Assembly (NCBI RefSeq): GCF_016127315.1
Contig: NZ_CP065997.1
Location: forward strand, 4,898,001 to 4,962,000
DNA length: 64,000 nucleotides
From: Achromobacter deleyi
GTDB lineage: Bacteria; Pseudomonadota; Gammaproteobacteria; Burkholderiales; Burkholderiaceae_B
Reading direction: 5' to 3'
Under the pieces are notes generated by a model. The model did no database searches. It had not been told where the DNA came from and saw only the letters and a program-made list of their open reading frames with translations. The position numbers and the translations under genes were made by a program. Below are positions 27,398-36,700 of this stretch, piece by piece. How positions within the stretch are numbered: the first letter of the stretch is position 1; every line of letters starts with the position of its first letter.

Positions 27398-29028
27398 TGA
27401 GCGCACTGCTTGAAGTCCGCGATCTCGGCGTGTCCATCACCCACGGCGGCACGACGGTGGTGCGGGGGGTGTCCTATACCGTCAACCGCAACGAGATCCT
27501 GTGCGTGGTGGGTGAGTCCGGATCAGGCAAATCCGTCACCGCGCACGCCATCATGGGCCTGCTGCCGCCGGAGCAACTGCGCGTGACCCAGGGACAGATC
27601 CTGTACGGCGGCCGCGACCTGGTCGGCCTGTCGGCGTCGGAGTGGCAGGGCCTGCGCGGCCGAAAATTCGGCATGGTGTTCCAGGAACCCATGACGGCGC
27701 TCAATCCCGTCATGCGGGTGGGCCGGCAAGTAGAGGAAGTGCTGGCCTGGCACACCAGGCTGGACGCCGGCGCCCGCAGGCAGCGTGTGCTGGACCTGTT
27801 CGGCCAGGTGTTGCTGCCCGACCCGCGGGCCATGTACCAGGCCTTTCCGTTCCAGCTGTCCGGCGGCCAGCGCCAGCGCGTGGTGATCGCGATGGCGCTG
27901 GCGCTGGAGCCGGACGTGTTGATCGCCGACGAGCCCACCACCGCGCTGGACGTCACCACGCAGGCGCAGATCCTGGCGCTCATCAAGGACATCCAGCGGC
28001 GCATGGGAATCGGCGTCATCTTCATCACCCACGATTTTGGCGTGGTGGCCGATATCGCCCACCGCATCGTGGTGATGCGCCAGGGCGCGGTGGTCGAGGC
28101 CGGAACGGCCGAAGAGATCCTGAACCGGCCACGGCATCCCTACACCCGCCAATTGATCGCGGCCGTCCCGCACAAGCCCGAGGGCAAGGATGAAGCCGCC
28201 GCCACGCCCGCGCTGATGACGGTCGCCAATCTCTGCAAGACCTACGTCACCGGCGGGCGCCGGGTCGACGCCCTGCGCGATATCTCGCTGGAGATCCGGC
28301 AGGGCGAAACCCTGGGACTGGTCGGCGAGTCCGGCTCGGGCAAGTCGACCCTGGGCAGCGCCCTGATCGGGCTGGTGGCGCCCGACAGCGGCAGCGTGCG
28401 GCTGGACGGCCGTGAACTGGTGGGCATGACGCCACGGGATTTCCGTCCCTACCGGCGCCAGATCCAGATGGTGTTCCAGGACCCGTACGCCTCGCTCAAC
28501 CCCCGCCAGCGCGTCGTCGATTCGGTCGCGCAGGGCCCCATCGGCTTTGGCGTGAGCCGCCAGACCGCGCTGCGCGAAGCCCGCGAACTGCTGGCCCTGG
28601 TGGGGCTGGGCGGCGACGCGGGCGAGCGCTATCCGCACCAGTTCTCGGGCGGCCAGCGCCAGCGGGTCGGCATTGCCCGGGCGCTGGCGCTCAAGCCGCG
28701 GCTGCTGGTGGCCGACGAGGCGGTCTCGGCGCTGGATGTGTCGATCCAGGCGCAGGTGCTGGATCTGCTCAAGACCGTCAGCGGCCAGTTCGATCTGTCG
28801 GTGCTGTTCATCACGCACGATCTGCGCGTCGCGGCGCAGATCTGCGACCGCATCGCCGTGATGCGGCACGGGCAGCTGGTGGAGCTGGACCGCGCCGCCA
28901 CGATTTTCTATCACCCGCGACACGAATACACGCGCCGCCTGATGGATTCGGTGCCGGGCAAGGCCTGGAACAAGCCCGACCTGCAGGCGCTGTCGGACAC
29001 CACGAACGGGAGCACGCAACATGCATGA
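27397..29028 (+). CDS. ABC transporter ATP-binding protein with two nucleotide-binding domains (DppD-DppF fusion type)
   Basis: 543-residue ATPase with two complete NBDs. The first has Walker A GESGSGKSVTAH, signature LSGGQRQRVVIAMALAL and Walker B DVLIADEPTTALD. The second has [28 protein letters not shown] and LLVADEAVSALD. Each domain ends with the oligopeptide-transporter tail (HPYTRQLIAAVP, HEYTRRLMDSVPG). A single polypeptide replaces the separate DppD and DppF subunits, as in YejF/GsiA. The ATG at 27397 overlaps the restored permease stop. It overlaps the amidohydrolase start by eight bases. Confidence 0.94.
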   Translation: MSALLEVRDLGVSITHGGTTVVRGVSYTVNRNEILCVVGESGSGKSVTAHAIMGLLPPEQLRVTQGQILYGGRDLVGLSASEWQGLRGRKFGMVFQEPMTALNPVMRVGRQVEEVLAWHTRLDAGARRQRVLDLFGQVLLPDPRAMYQAFPFQLSGGQRQRVVIAMALALEPDVLIADEPTTALDVTTQAQILALIKDIQRRMGIGVIFITHDFGVVADIAHRIVVMRQGAVVEAGTAEEILNRPRHPYTRQLIAAVPHKPEGKDEAAATPALMTVANLCKTYVTGGRRVDALRDISLEIRQGETLGLVGESGSGKSTLGSALIGLVAPDSGSVRLDGRELVGMTPRDFRPYRRQIQMVFQDPYASLNPRQRVVDSVAQGPIGFGVSRQTALREARELLALVGLGGDAGERYPHQFSGGQRQRVGIARALALKPRLLVADEAVSALDVSIQAQVLDLLKTVSGQFDLSVLFITHDLRVAAQICDRIAVMRHGQLVELDRAATIFYHPRHEYTRRLMDSVPGKAWNKPDLQALSDTTNGSTQHA

Positions 29029-30700
29029 CACGCCGCATCCGGCGCAGGCGCAAGCCGCCGCCCGCACCACCATCTTTGCCGCCCGCGCCATCCTGACGAT
29101 GAATCCGGCGCAGCCGCGCGCCACCCACGTGGCGGTGCGCGACGGCCGCATCCTGGGCGTGGGCAGCCGCGAAGACCTGGCCGGCTGGGGCCCCGCCGAA
29201 CTGGATGAGCGCTACGCTGACCACATCCTGATGCCGGGGCTGGTGGAGGGGCATTGCCATCTGCCGGAAGGCGGCATGTGGCAGTTCGCCTACGTCGGCT
29301 ATTACGACCGCCGCGGGCCGGACGGCCGCGTCTGGCCGGGCCTGAAGAGCTTCGAGGCGGTGGCGGCGCGCCTCGCCGAATTCGCCGCCGGCCTGGCGCC
29401 GGACCAGACCCTGATCGGCTGGGGCTTCGACCCGATCTTCTTCGGCGGCCAGCGCATGAGCGTGCGCGACCTGGACGCGGTATCGGCAGAGCGGCCTGTG
29501 GTGGTGATGCATGCCAGCATGCATCTGATGAATGTGAACACGCCGATGCTGGCGCGCGCCGGCATCGACCGCGATACGGATATCGAAGGCATCAGCCGCT
29601 TTGCCGACGGCCAGCCCAGCGGCGAGCTGTGCGAGTTCGCCGCCATGTTCCCGGTGATGCGGCTGATCGGCAATCCGTTCCGCACCGTGGGCCTGTCCGA
29701 AAACGGCCTGCGCATGTTCGGCAAGGTGGCGCAATGGGCCGGGGTCACCACCGCCACCGACCTGGTCAACGAGCTGGGCGACGAGGGCCTGGCGACGCTG
29801 GCGCGGGTCACGGCCGAGCCCGACTATCCGGTGCGCATCGTGCCGGCGGCGTCCGCGCTGACCTATGCCGGCGACCCGGCCGCCTGCCTGGCGAAGCTGC
29901 GCGAGGCCGGCCGGCTCAACCATGGCAAGCTGCGGCTGGGCATGGTCAAGCTGGTGGTGGACGGCTCGATCCAGGGCTTCACCGCCAGGGTGCGCTGGCC
30001 GGGCTACTACAACGGCGCGCCCAACGGCATCTGGGTCATCGCCCCGGGCGAGCTGGACGCCCTGGTACAGGCCTATCACGACGCCGGCGCGCAGCTGCAT
30101 ATCCACACCAATGGCGACGAAGCCACCGAACTGGCGATCGACGCCATCGACCGGGCCTTGCGCCGCAGCCCGCGGCGCGATCACCGCCACACCCTGCAGC
30201 ATTGCCAGATGGCGGACGCGGCGCAGTTCCGCCGCATGGCCAGTCTGGGCATGTGCGTGAACCTGTTCGCCAACCACATCTTCTACTGGGGCGATGCCCA
30301 CCATGCCCTGACCATGGGGCCGGACCGCGCCAACCGCATGGACGCCTGCGCCTCGGCCGCGCGGGCGGGCGTGCCGTTCGCGATCCATTCGGATGCGCCC
30401 ATCACGCCGCTGGGGCCGCTGTTCACGGCCTGGTGCGCCGTCAACCGCCAGACCGCCTCGGGCCGGGTGCTGGGCGAGTCCGAGCGCATCAGCGTCGAAG
30501 CGGCCTTGCATGCCATCACCCTGGGCGCGGCCTACACGCTGCACATGGACCACCTGGTCGGCTCGATCGAGGTCGGCAAGCACGCCGATTTCTGCGTGCT
30601 GCGCGACGATCCGCTAGCGGCGCCGGCGCAACGGCTCAAGGACATCGAGGTGCTGGGCACCGTCATCGGCGGCCGGCCGCTGGCGCCGCGGGCGGCGTGA
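29021..30700 (+). CDS. Amidohydrolase family protein (YtcJ-like)
   Basis: 559-residue metal-dependent hydrolase of the amidohydrolase_3 group. It shows the composite N-terminal beta domain (FAARAILTMNPAQPRATHVAVRDGRILGVG), the PGLVEGHCHLPEGG metal motif (HxH variant H-C-H), HIHTNGDEA, HCQMAD and SDAPITPLGP with the metal-binding Asp. No signal peptide, so it is cytoplasmic. It overlaps the ATPase gene by eight bases and CobW follows one base later, so its substrate is probably what the ABC importer brings in. In this sulfonate-catabolic setting an amide of taurine is a reasonable guess, not shown by sequence. Confidence 0.9.
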   Translation: MHDTPHPAQAQAAARTTIFAARAILTMNPAQPRATHVAVRDGRILGVGSREDLAGWGPAELDERYADHILMPGLVEGHCHLPEGGMWQFAYVGYYDRRGPDGRVWPGLKSFEAVAARLAEFAAGLAPDQTLIGWGFDPIFFGGQRMSVRDLDAVSAERPVVVMHASMHLMNVNTPMLARAGIDRDTDIEGISRFADGQPSGELCEFAAMFPVMRLIGNPFRTVGLSENGLRMFGKVAQWAGVTTATDLVNELGDEGLATLARVTAEPDYPVRIVPAASALTYAGDPAACLAKLREAGRLNHGKLRLGMVKLVVDGSIQGFTARVRWPGYYNGAPNGIWVIAPGELDALVQAYHDAGAQLHIHTNGDEATELAIDAIDRALRRSPRRDHRHTLQHCQMADAAQFRRMASLGMCVNLFANHIFYWGDAHHALTMGPDRANRMDACASAARAGVPFAIHSDAPITPLGPLFTAWCAVNRQTASGRVLGESERISVEAALHAITLGAAYTLHMDHLVGSIEVGKHADFCVLRDDPLAAPAQRLKDIEVLGTVIGGRPLAPRAA

Positions 30701-30701
30701 C

Positions 30702-31724
30702 ATGGGGCGCATTCCGCTGACGGTGGTGGGCGGCTTCCTGGGCGCCGGCAAGACCACCTTGCTGAACCACGTGCTGGCGGCCGGTGGACGCCGCGCCGCG
30801 GTGCTGGTCAACGATTTCGGGCCGGTGGACATCGACGCTGGCCTGCTGGCGGCGCGCGCCGACAACGTGATCCGGCTGGCCAACGGCTGCGTCTGCTGTT
30901 CAATGGCGGGAGGCCTGGACGACGCGCTGGCGCGGGTGCTGGCGCTGGACCCGGCGCCCGAGTGGATCGTGATCGAGGCCAGCGGGGTGTCCGACCCCGG
31001 ACGCATCGCGCAAGTGGGCCTGTCGGATCCGTTGCTGCAACGGGAGGCGGTGCTGGTGCTGGTGGACGCCGGCGGCATCCGCGACACGCTGGCGGACCCG
31101 CTGCTGGCCGACACGGCGCAGCGCCAGCTGCGCGCGGCCGACCTGCTGGTGCTGAACAAGACCGACCTGCTGCCGCCGGACGAGCTGCCGGCGCTGCGCG
31201 ATTGGCTGCGGGCGCAGTCGGACGGGGCGCCGATCGTGTCGACCCGGGAAGCGCGGGTGGATCTGGGCGCGTTGGCCGGAGCGACGGCATGCGGCCATGC
31301 GACGTGCGCGGGCGCTTGCGACGACCTGGCGCACGGCCATGATTACCCGGCGCACGCCCACGGCGACCCGGCGCATGTCCATGGCGCGCCCGCGGATGCC
31401 GCGCGCCCTGCGCACGCAGCGCCCGCCGACGATCCGAGCCATCCGTTCCAGAGCTTGCTCTGGCCGGCGCCGGCGGTGCTGCATGCCGACCGCCTGGCCG
31501 AGGCCCTGCGGCGGTTGCCGCGCCACTGGCTGCGCGCCAAGGGCTGGGTGCGCACCGAGCGCCACGGCTGGGTGCTGGTGCAGTTGGCGGGGCGCCGGGT
31601 GCGCTTCGATACCCAGGCGGCGCGCCCGTCCGAGGTGCGGGCGCCGTCGCTGGTGTTCATCGGCATGCGGGGCATGACGCAGGGCGATGAGGTGGCGGCG
31701 CGGTTGGCGCAGGCCGCCGCCTGA
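30702..31724 (+). CDS. CobW-family GTP-dependent metallochaperone
   Basis: 340-residue COG0523 GTPase. The motifs are Walker A GGFLGAGKTTLLNH at the N-terminus, the metal-binding CxCC motif in NGCVCCSM, EASGVSDP, the guanine-specificity NKTD and a C-terminal CobW domain. A His-rich insert (residues about 200-232, with HGHDYPAHAHGDPAHVHG) adds metal-binding capacity, as in zinc- and nickel-handling members. It starts one base after the amidohydrolase and ends the operon. It may load zinc into that enzyme, which is inference from the gene order. Confidence 0.92.
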   Translation: MGRIPLTVVGGFLGAGKTTLLNHVLAAGGRRAAVLVNDFGPVDIDAGLLAARADNVIRLANGCVCCSMAGGLDDALARVLALDPAPEWIVIEASGVSDPGRIAQVGLSDPLLQREAVLVLVDAGGIRDTLADPLLADTAQRQLRAADLLVLNKTDLLPPDELPALRDWLRAQSDGAPIVSTREARVDLGALAGATACGHATCAGACDDLAHGHDYPAHAHGDPAHVHGAPADAARPAHAAPADDPSHPFQSLLWPAPAVLHADRLAEALRRLPRHWLRAKGWVRTERHGWVLVQLAGRRVRFDTQAARPSEVRAPSLVFIGMRGMTQGDEVAARLAQAAA

Positions 31725-31737
31725 CGCCGGCGCCGGT

Positions 31738-31770
31738 CTGGTGCAAGCGATTTGCCGTGTCTGGTTCTAG
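31738..31770 (+). promoter_or_regulatory. Paired YTGG direct repeat upstream of the tauX-like gene (candidate TauR site)
   Basis: CTGGTGCAAG (31738-31747) and CTGGTTCTAG (31761-31770). The 23-base repeat distance and the distance from the second copy to the start codon are exactly those of the pair at 23817-23849. Confidence 0.6.
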
Positions 31771-31847
31771 ACCCTTCCTGACCCCCCGCGTACCTTGGGT
31801 TTACAGCCTGGGCGCATGCCGCGCCCGGCGATCGAGGAGGGTAGGCA

Positions 31848-32240
31848 ATGCACAAGACCGTCACCGTGGACATGCTGGCCGAGTTCGCGGCCGCCTGGAA
31901 CCGCCACGATATCGACGCCCTGATGTCCTTCATGAGCGACGACTGCGTCTTCGAAACGGTGGGCGGTCCCGAGCGCTGGGGCGCCCGGCACAGCGGCCGC
32001 GAGGCCGTGCGCGCGGCCTTCGAGGCGGCCTGGAAGAGCTTTCCCGATGCGCAATGGAACAACGGCGGCCACTGGGTGGCGGGCGACCGCGGCGTGTCCG
32101 AATGCACCTTCACCGGCACGGCGGCGGACGGCTCGCGGGTCGAGGCCGACATGGTCGACGTCTTCACGTTCCAGGACGGCAAGATCCGCGTCAAGAACGC
32201 CTTCCGCAAGCAACGCCCGGCGCTGTCGGCCCGCGCCTGA
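31848..32240 (+). CDS. tauX: NTF2/SnoaL-fold protein, probable small subunit of taurine dehydrogenase (TauX-like)
   Basis: 130-residue single-domain protein of the SnoaL-like/nuclear transport factor 2 superfamily (FAAAWNRHDIDALMSFMSDDCVFETV, VDVFTFQDGKI). GAGGAGG lies six bases before the ATG. It is followed 27 bases later by an FAD oxidoreductase. My recollection is that the TauX subunit of TauXY is a small protein of this fold; with xsc-pta, a MocR regulator and tauABC in the same region, the assignment is attractive but inferred. It could instead be an unrelated NTF2 protein. No signal peptide. Confidence 0.65.
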   Translation: MHKTVTVDMLAEFAAAWNRHDIDALMSFMSDDCVFETVGGPERWGARHSGREAVRAAFEAAWKSFPDAQWNNGGHWVAGDRGVSECTFTGTAADGSRVEADMVDVFTFQDGKIRVKNAFRKQRPALSARA

Positions 32241-32267
32241 GCCGACGCCGCCACCGGACACCGCCCC

Positions 32268-33710
32268 ATGGATGCCGCTATGTCTTCCGATCTGTCGAAT
32301 ACCGCCGGTACGTTCGTCGATCCCGCCGGCGCGCCGGCGGCCAGCCCGGCCGCCAGCGCCTACAACCCGACCTACGACCCGCTGGTGTCGCCGCCGGGGC
32401 GCGGACAGGAATACGCGCCCACCTACTGGGTCGCCACGGCCGGACCGCCGCCGGCGGACGACGGGCCGATCCAGAGCGACATCGAGGCCGACGTGGTCAT
32501 CGTCGGATCAGGGTTCACCGGCCTGTCGGCGGCGCTGGCGCTGGCGCGCGACTACGGCGTGCGGGCGGTGGTGCTGGAGGCCAACCGCGCCGTGTGGGGT
32601 TGCACCAGCCGCAACGGCGGGCAGGGCCAGAACGCCTCGGGCCGGCTGTACCGCTCGCAATGGATCGAACGCTGGGGGCTGGAGACCGCGCGGCGCCTGG
32701 ATGCCGAGATCCACGAGGGCTTCGACTACTGGAAGAGCCTGGTGGCGCAGATCGACTGCGACGCGCAACCCGGCGGCCATCTCTACACCGCGCACCGCGA
32801 GAAGAAGATGGACTTCCTGCGCAACGAGGCGCGGGTGATGCGCGAGCAGTTCGGCTACGACACCCGCATGCTGACCCGCGACGAGCTGCGCGAACGCTAC
32901 GTCGATGACCACGAGGCGATGGGCGCTCTGCTCGAACCGGACGGCATCGGCGTGCATCCGCTGAAACTGGCCTATGGCTACATGCGGCAGGCCCGCGCGC
33001 TGGGGGTGCGGCTGCATCCGGGCAGCCCGGTGCTGGGCTGGACCGAAGAGGGCGGCGGCTACCGCCTGCAGACCCCGGGCGGCACCGTGCGCGCCCGGCG
33101 CGTGGCGTTCGCGACCGGCGGCTACACGGCGCAGGGGGTGAACCGGCTGCTGGACAACCGCATCATGCCGATCCTGTCCAATTCCATGGTGACGCGGGCG
33201 CTGACGCCGGACGAACGGGCGCAGGCCGGCCTGAAAAGCACGGTGTTCATCACCGATACCCGCACCCTGCGTTTCTACTACCGGCTGTTGCCGGATGGCC
33301 GCATGCAGATCGGCAGCCGCAGCGCGCTGCGCGGCGCCGACGCGCAACACCCGCGCCACCTGGCGCTGCTGCGCCATGGCCTGGCGCGCAAGTTCCCGGC
33401 GCTGCGCGGCATCGACGTGGACTACGCCTGGACCGGCTGGGTCGACGTCAGCCACGACATGATGCCGCGCATCACCCAACCCGATCCGGCGCGCCAGGTG
33501 TTCTACGCCTTCGGCTACGGCGGCAACGGCGTGGCGTTCTCGGCGCATGCCGGCCGGCGCCTGGCGCAGCGCATGATGGGGCAGGATGGGGTCAGCTGGA
33601 ATTTGCCGATTTACAACACGCCGCTGCCCGGCCACCTGTTCGCGCCGTTCCGCCGGATCGGCCAGGCGCTGCTGTACCGGTGGTACTACCTGCGCGACGA
33701 GGTGCTGTAG
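32268..33710 (+). CDS. tauY: FAD-dependent oxidoreductase (DAO family), probable taurine dehydrogenase large subunit (TauY-like)
   Basis: 480-residue flavoprotein of the glycine/D-amino-acid oxidase superfamily. The dinucleotide fold begins DVVIVGSGFTGLSAALALAR near residue 78, followed by VVLEANRAVWGCTSRNGGQ, a substrate domain, and a C-terminal FAD segment FYAFGYGGNGVAFSAHAGR. Residues 1-75 are a Pro/Ala-rich extension usual in PuuB/OrdL-type amine oxidases. Context suggests oxidative deamination of taurine to sulfoacetaldehyde, feeding Xsc. Another amine substrate is possible. Downstream is the convergent autotransporter 72 bases away. Confidence 0.7.
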   Translation: MDAAMSSDLSNTAGTFVDPAGAPAASPAASAYNPTYDPLVSPPGRGQEYAPTYWVATAGPPPADDGPIQSDIEADVVIVGSGFTGLSAALALARDYGVRAVVLEANRAVWGCTSRNGGQGQNASGRLYRSQWIERWGLETARRLDAEIHEGFDYWKSLVAQIDCDAQPGGHLYTAHREKKMDFLRNEARVMREQFGYDTRMLTRDELRERYVDDHEAMGALLEPDGIGVHPLKLAYGYMRQARALGVRLHPGSPVLGWTEEGGGYRLQTPGGTVRARRVAFATGGYTAQGVNRLLDNRIMPILSNSMVTRALTPDERAQAGLKSTVFITDTRTLRFYYRLLPDGRMQIGSRSALRGADAQHPRHLALLRHGLARKFPALRGIDVDYAWTGWVDVSHDMMPRITQPDPARQVFYAFGYGGNGVAFSAHAGRRLAQRMMGQDGVSWNLPIYNTPLPGHLFAPFRRIGQALLYRWYYLRDEVL

Positions 33711-33782
33711 CGGCGATGGCGGCGGCCTGTGCCGGCGCGCGCGGCTACCGGCGGACGGTATCCGGGGGCGCGCCGGCTTCGT

Positions 33783-36700
33783 TCAAAACTGATAGCGCAC
33801 ACCGACCTGGCCGCTGTAGTCGTGTTTCAGTTTGCCGGCGAAGCTGCTTTCGACCTGGCTGTAAACGCGCCAGTTGGGCGACAGCCTGGCGTTGAGCGAC
33901 ACGTTGACCAGATAACGGCTGTCGTCCGCCATCGGATTGCTCAACCTGTCTCCCGGAACGCTGTTGTTCAGGATCTCGACACTGCCGCCGCGCCGCAGGT
34001 TCTGCAGCCGGAACAGCCCCGCGGACAGGGTCAGCGCATGCTGTTCGTCCGACTCCAGGGTCAACCCGGCAGCGGCGCCGATCTTGGCATAGATCGGCGT
34101 GCTGGCATTGATCCGCACATCGACGCTGTTGTCGGCGCCATGCAGCGTATAGGCGCTGGCGCGGCCGGTGGCCACTTCGATCGAGGGTTCGACGAAGGCG
34201 CGGCCATTGAACAGGTTCTGCCGCCATCCCGCCTGCACGCTGGCCAGCAGCGACGTGGATCGCGCGTCCTGGCCGTCGATGTTCAGGTTGGCCGGCAGAT
34301 GGTAGGCCTGGCGGGTTTTCAAGTACTTGGCGACGACGTCGATGAAGGGGCCGTTCTCGTTGATCCACGCGTAGTAGACGCCGATGCCGCCCGTGGTGTG
34401 CTTTTCCGACAGATCGCCTTCTCCTCGGGCGGACCCTTGGGTGTAGCTTCCCATGACGCCATACAACTGCCTGCCCAGCTTGCGGTCAAGACCCAGTTGC
34501 AGCGTGGTGTGTTTCAGGTGCAGTTGCTCGTAGTCGGCCTGGCCCTGGCTGGTCTTGAACCATAGCCCGGCTTGTTCATTCAATTGGCGCACGTCTCCCA
34601 ACCGTTTGTTGAGCTGGTTGGTCTCAAGCACGAAAGCGACCTTCGGCAGGCTGGCCAGCACGCTGGTGCGGAGGATTTGCCGCCGTACCGAGGTAATCTG
34701 CTTGATGGTGTCATCGTTCGCGGTGATGCCGGATTGTTGCAACCGGTCGATGATTCCCCCGCGCGATTGCAGGGCGTCCAAGTCGGACAGTCTCAATGAG
34801 AATGGCGTGAACAGCGACAGGCCGCCCGTGCCGCGCGCGGCGGTACCCGTATCCGGTGTACCGACAGGGGTCGGATCCAGGCCGGGTTCCTTCTCGGCTT
34901 GCGGGGCGGCGGGACCGGTGGAACCCGTGTCGGTGGGGGTATCGACGGGACCGGTGACGCCCGTGTCGGCGGGGTTATCGGCAGGGCCGGTGGAACCCGT
35001 GTCGGTGGGGGTATCGGCGGGACCGGTGGAACCCGTGTCGGTGGGGGTATCGGCGGGACCGGTGGAACCCGTGTCGGCGGGGTTATCGGCAGGGCCGGTG
35101 GCGTCCGCGCCGGGAGGCGTGTCGGTCGATCCGGTGCCGAGCGGGGGCTCTGCCTTGTCGCCGCCACCGGCATCGCCTGGCAGCGGCGTCGTCGGCGCAT
35201 CGCCGGGCGTCGGTGTCTCGCCGGGCGGCAAGGCCTCCGGGCGCCCCTTGTATGCCAATTGCCATTTCTTCAGCGTGCCGTTGCTGACGATTTCCAGATT
35301 GGGCGTGTAGACGGTGAGCCCCTGCGTGACGGAGCCGGGTTTGAAATAGCTGTCCGCCGTCGTCACGGGGGCGGCTGCCAGCAGCAGGGCGCCGCTGCTG
35401 TCGGGCGGCACGGGGTCGTGTACCAGGAGCGTGAGATCCAGGCTGTTGTCGCCGCCCTGGGCCACGGTGGTGATGAGGATGCTGTCGCTTTCGCCGCTTT
35501 GCGGCCGCGCGCTCAGGGCGAAATGCACGCCGCTGGCGATCAGCGTGTCGGTCTGCAGGGTGTGCGGGGTCCAGTCCGCGCCGGGTTGGGACAATTCCAC
35601 GCGACCCGCCGTCGGCAGATGCAGCAAATCGAACTGGCGATCTTGCGTCAGCCGCCAGGGGGCATCGCTGCGCAGGCTGATGAGCCGCCATTGCCGTTGG
35701 TCCGCGTCATGGCTGACCGCAAGGCCGCCCAACCATGGATTGCCCTGGGCTGGCGTATCGGCGACATCGACGTTTGCGAAAGCCTGCTCCAGCGTGAACA
35801 GGTCTGCCGGCGTGGATGATGGGGCGCTCACCAGCAGCGTTTCCCTGGCTTGCGTGGCAGCGCCGCTTCGAGGGATGCCGAAATCGGTGATTCGCAAGCG
35901 GTTGCCGCTGCCGTCAAGCTGGGTGCTGACCGTCAACTGGTCATGCTCGCCGCTGGTCGGGTCGACGCGCAGGGCAAACACGCTGTCCGATGCGGCAACG
36001 GTGTCGACGGTCAGCGTGTAGGACGCCTTCGTCGTCCCGGCCGGAGGCGGATTCAATGCCAGCGCAGAGCCGGGATTCGCCCGCGTCATGAACGCCTGTT
36101 GCGTCAGGTCCTTGTCGTCGAAACCCAGGATCGCGTTGCTGGCGCGCAGCGATTTCAGCGTGGAATCGCCCGTGATGATCCAGCGGGAATGGTCGTTTGC
36201 CTGCATGTCCGCCTGGGCGGCGCTCACGGCTCCGGCATACACGGTCTGGGGCGGCGCGGTTGCGGCCGGCGTGCCCAATGTGATGTGGCTTGCCGTCAGG
36301 CTGGAGATATCGCTGAACGAATGGCTGCCGGGCGCCATGTGCACGCTGGCATCGCTGCCCAGCAGATGGATGCCGTTGGTGAAGTAATCGGCCGGGCGGA
36401 TGTCGGTCGATGGCAGGCTCGCGGTGTTGCCGGACAGCGTCAGCGCCGCGCCGTCGGCCACCGTGATGACGCTGTCGCCATACCAGCCGGCGGCTCCCCG
36501 CAGATGCGCGCCGCGGTGCAGCGTCAATGCGCTGGCGGTGAAGCGGCTGTAGCCGGTCAACGTCGCCTGATCTGAAAAGACATTGATGGCGCTGTCGCCG
36601 GCATCGATGGCGCCCGCGAATTGCTCGTGGATGTCCAGTGTTGAGTGTCCGCCCACGGAAACCTTGCCCTGGTAACGGCTCTTGTCGGCGTCCGTGCTGG

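Noticed and set aside
26014..29028. 1000-codon single permease-ATPase protein
   Set aside because: Its first part is out of frame with the DppB gene and the join depends on the extra G at 27204-27208. Removing one base gives the standard separate genes.
34913..35092. 36-base repeats as a CRISPR array
   Set aside because: Repeats are contiguous without spacers, in frame in a protein linker, and there are no cas genes.
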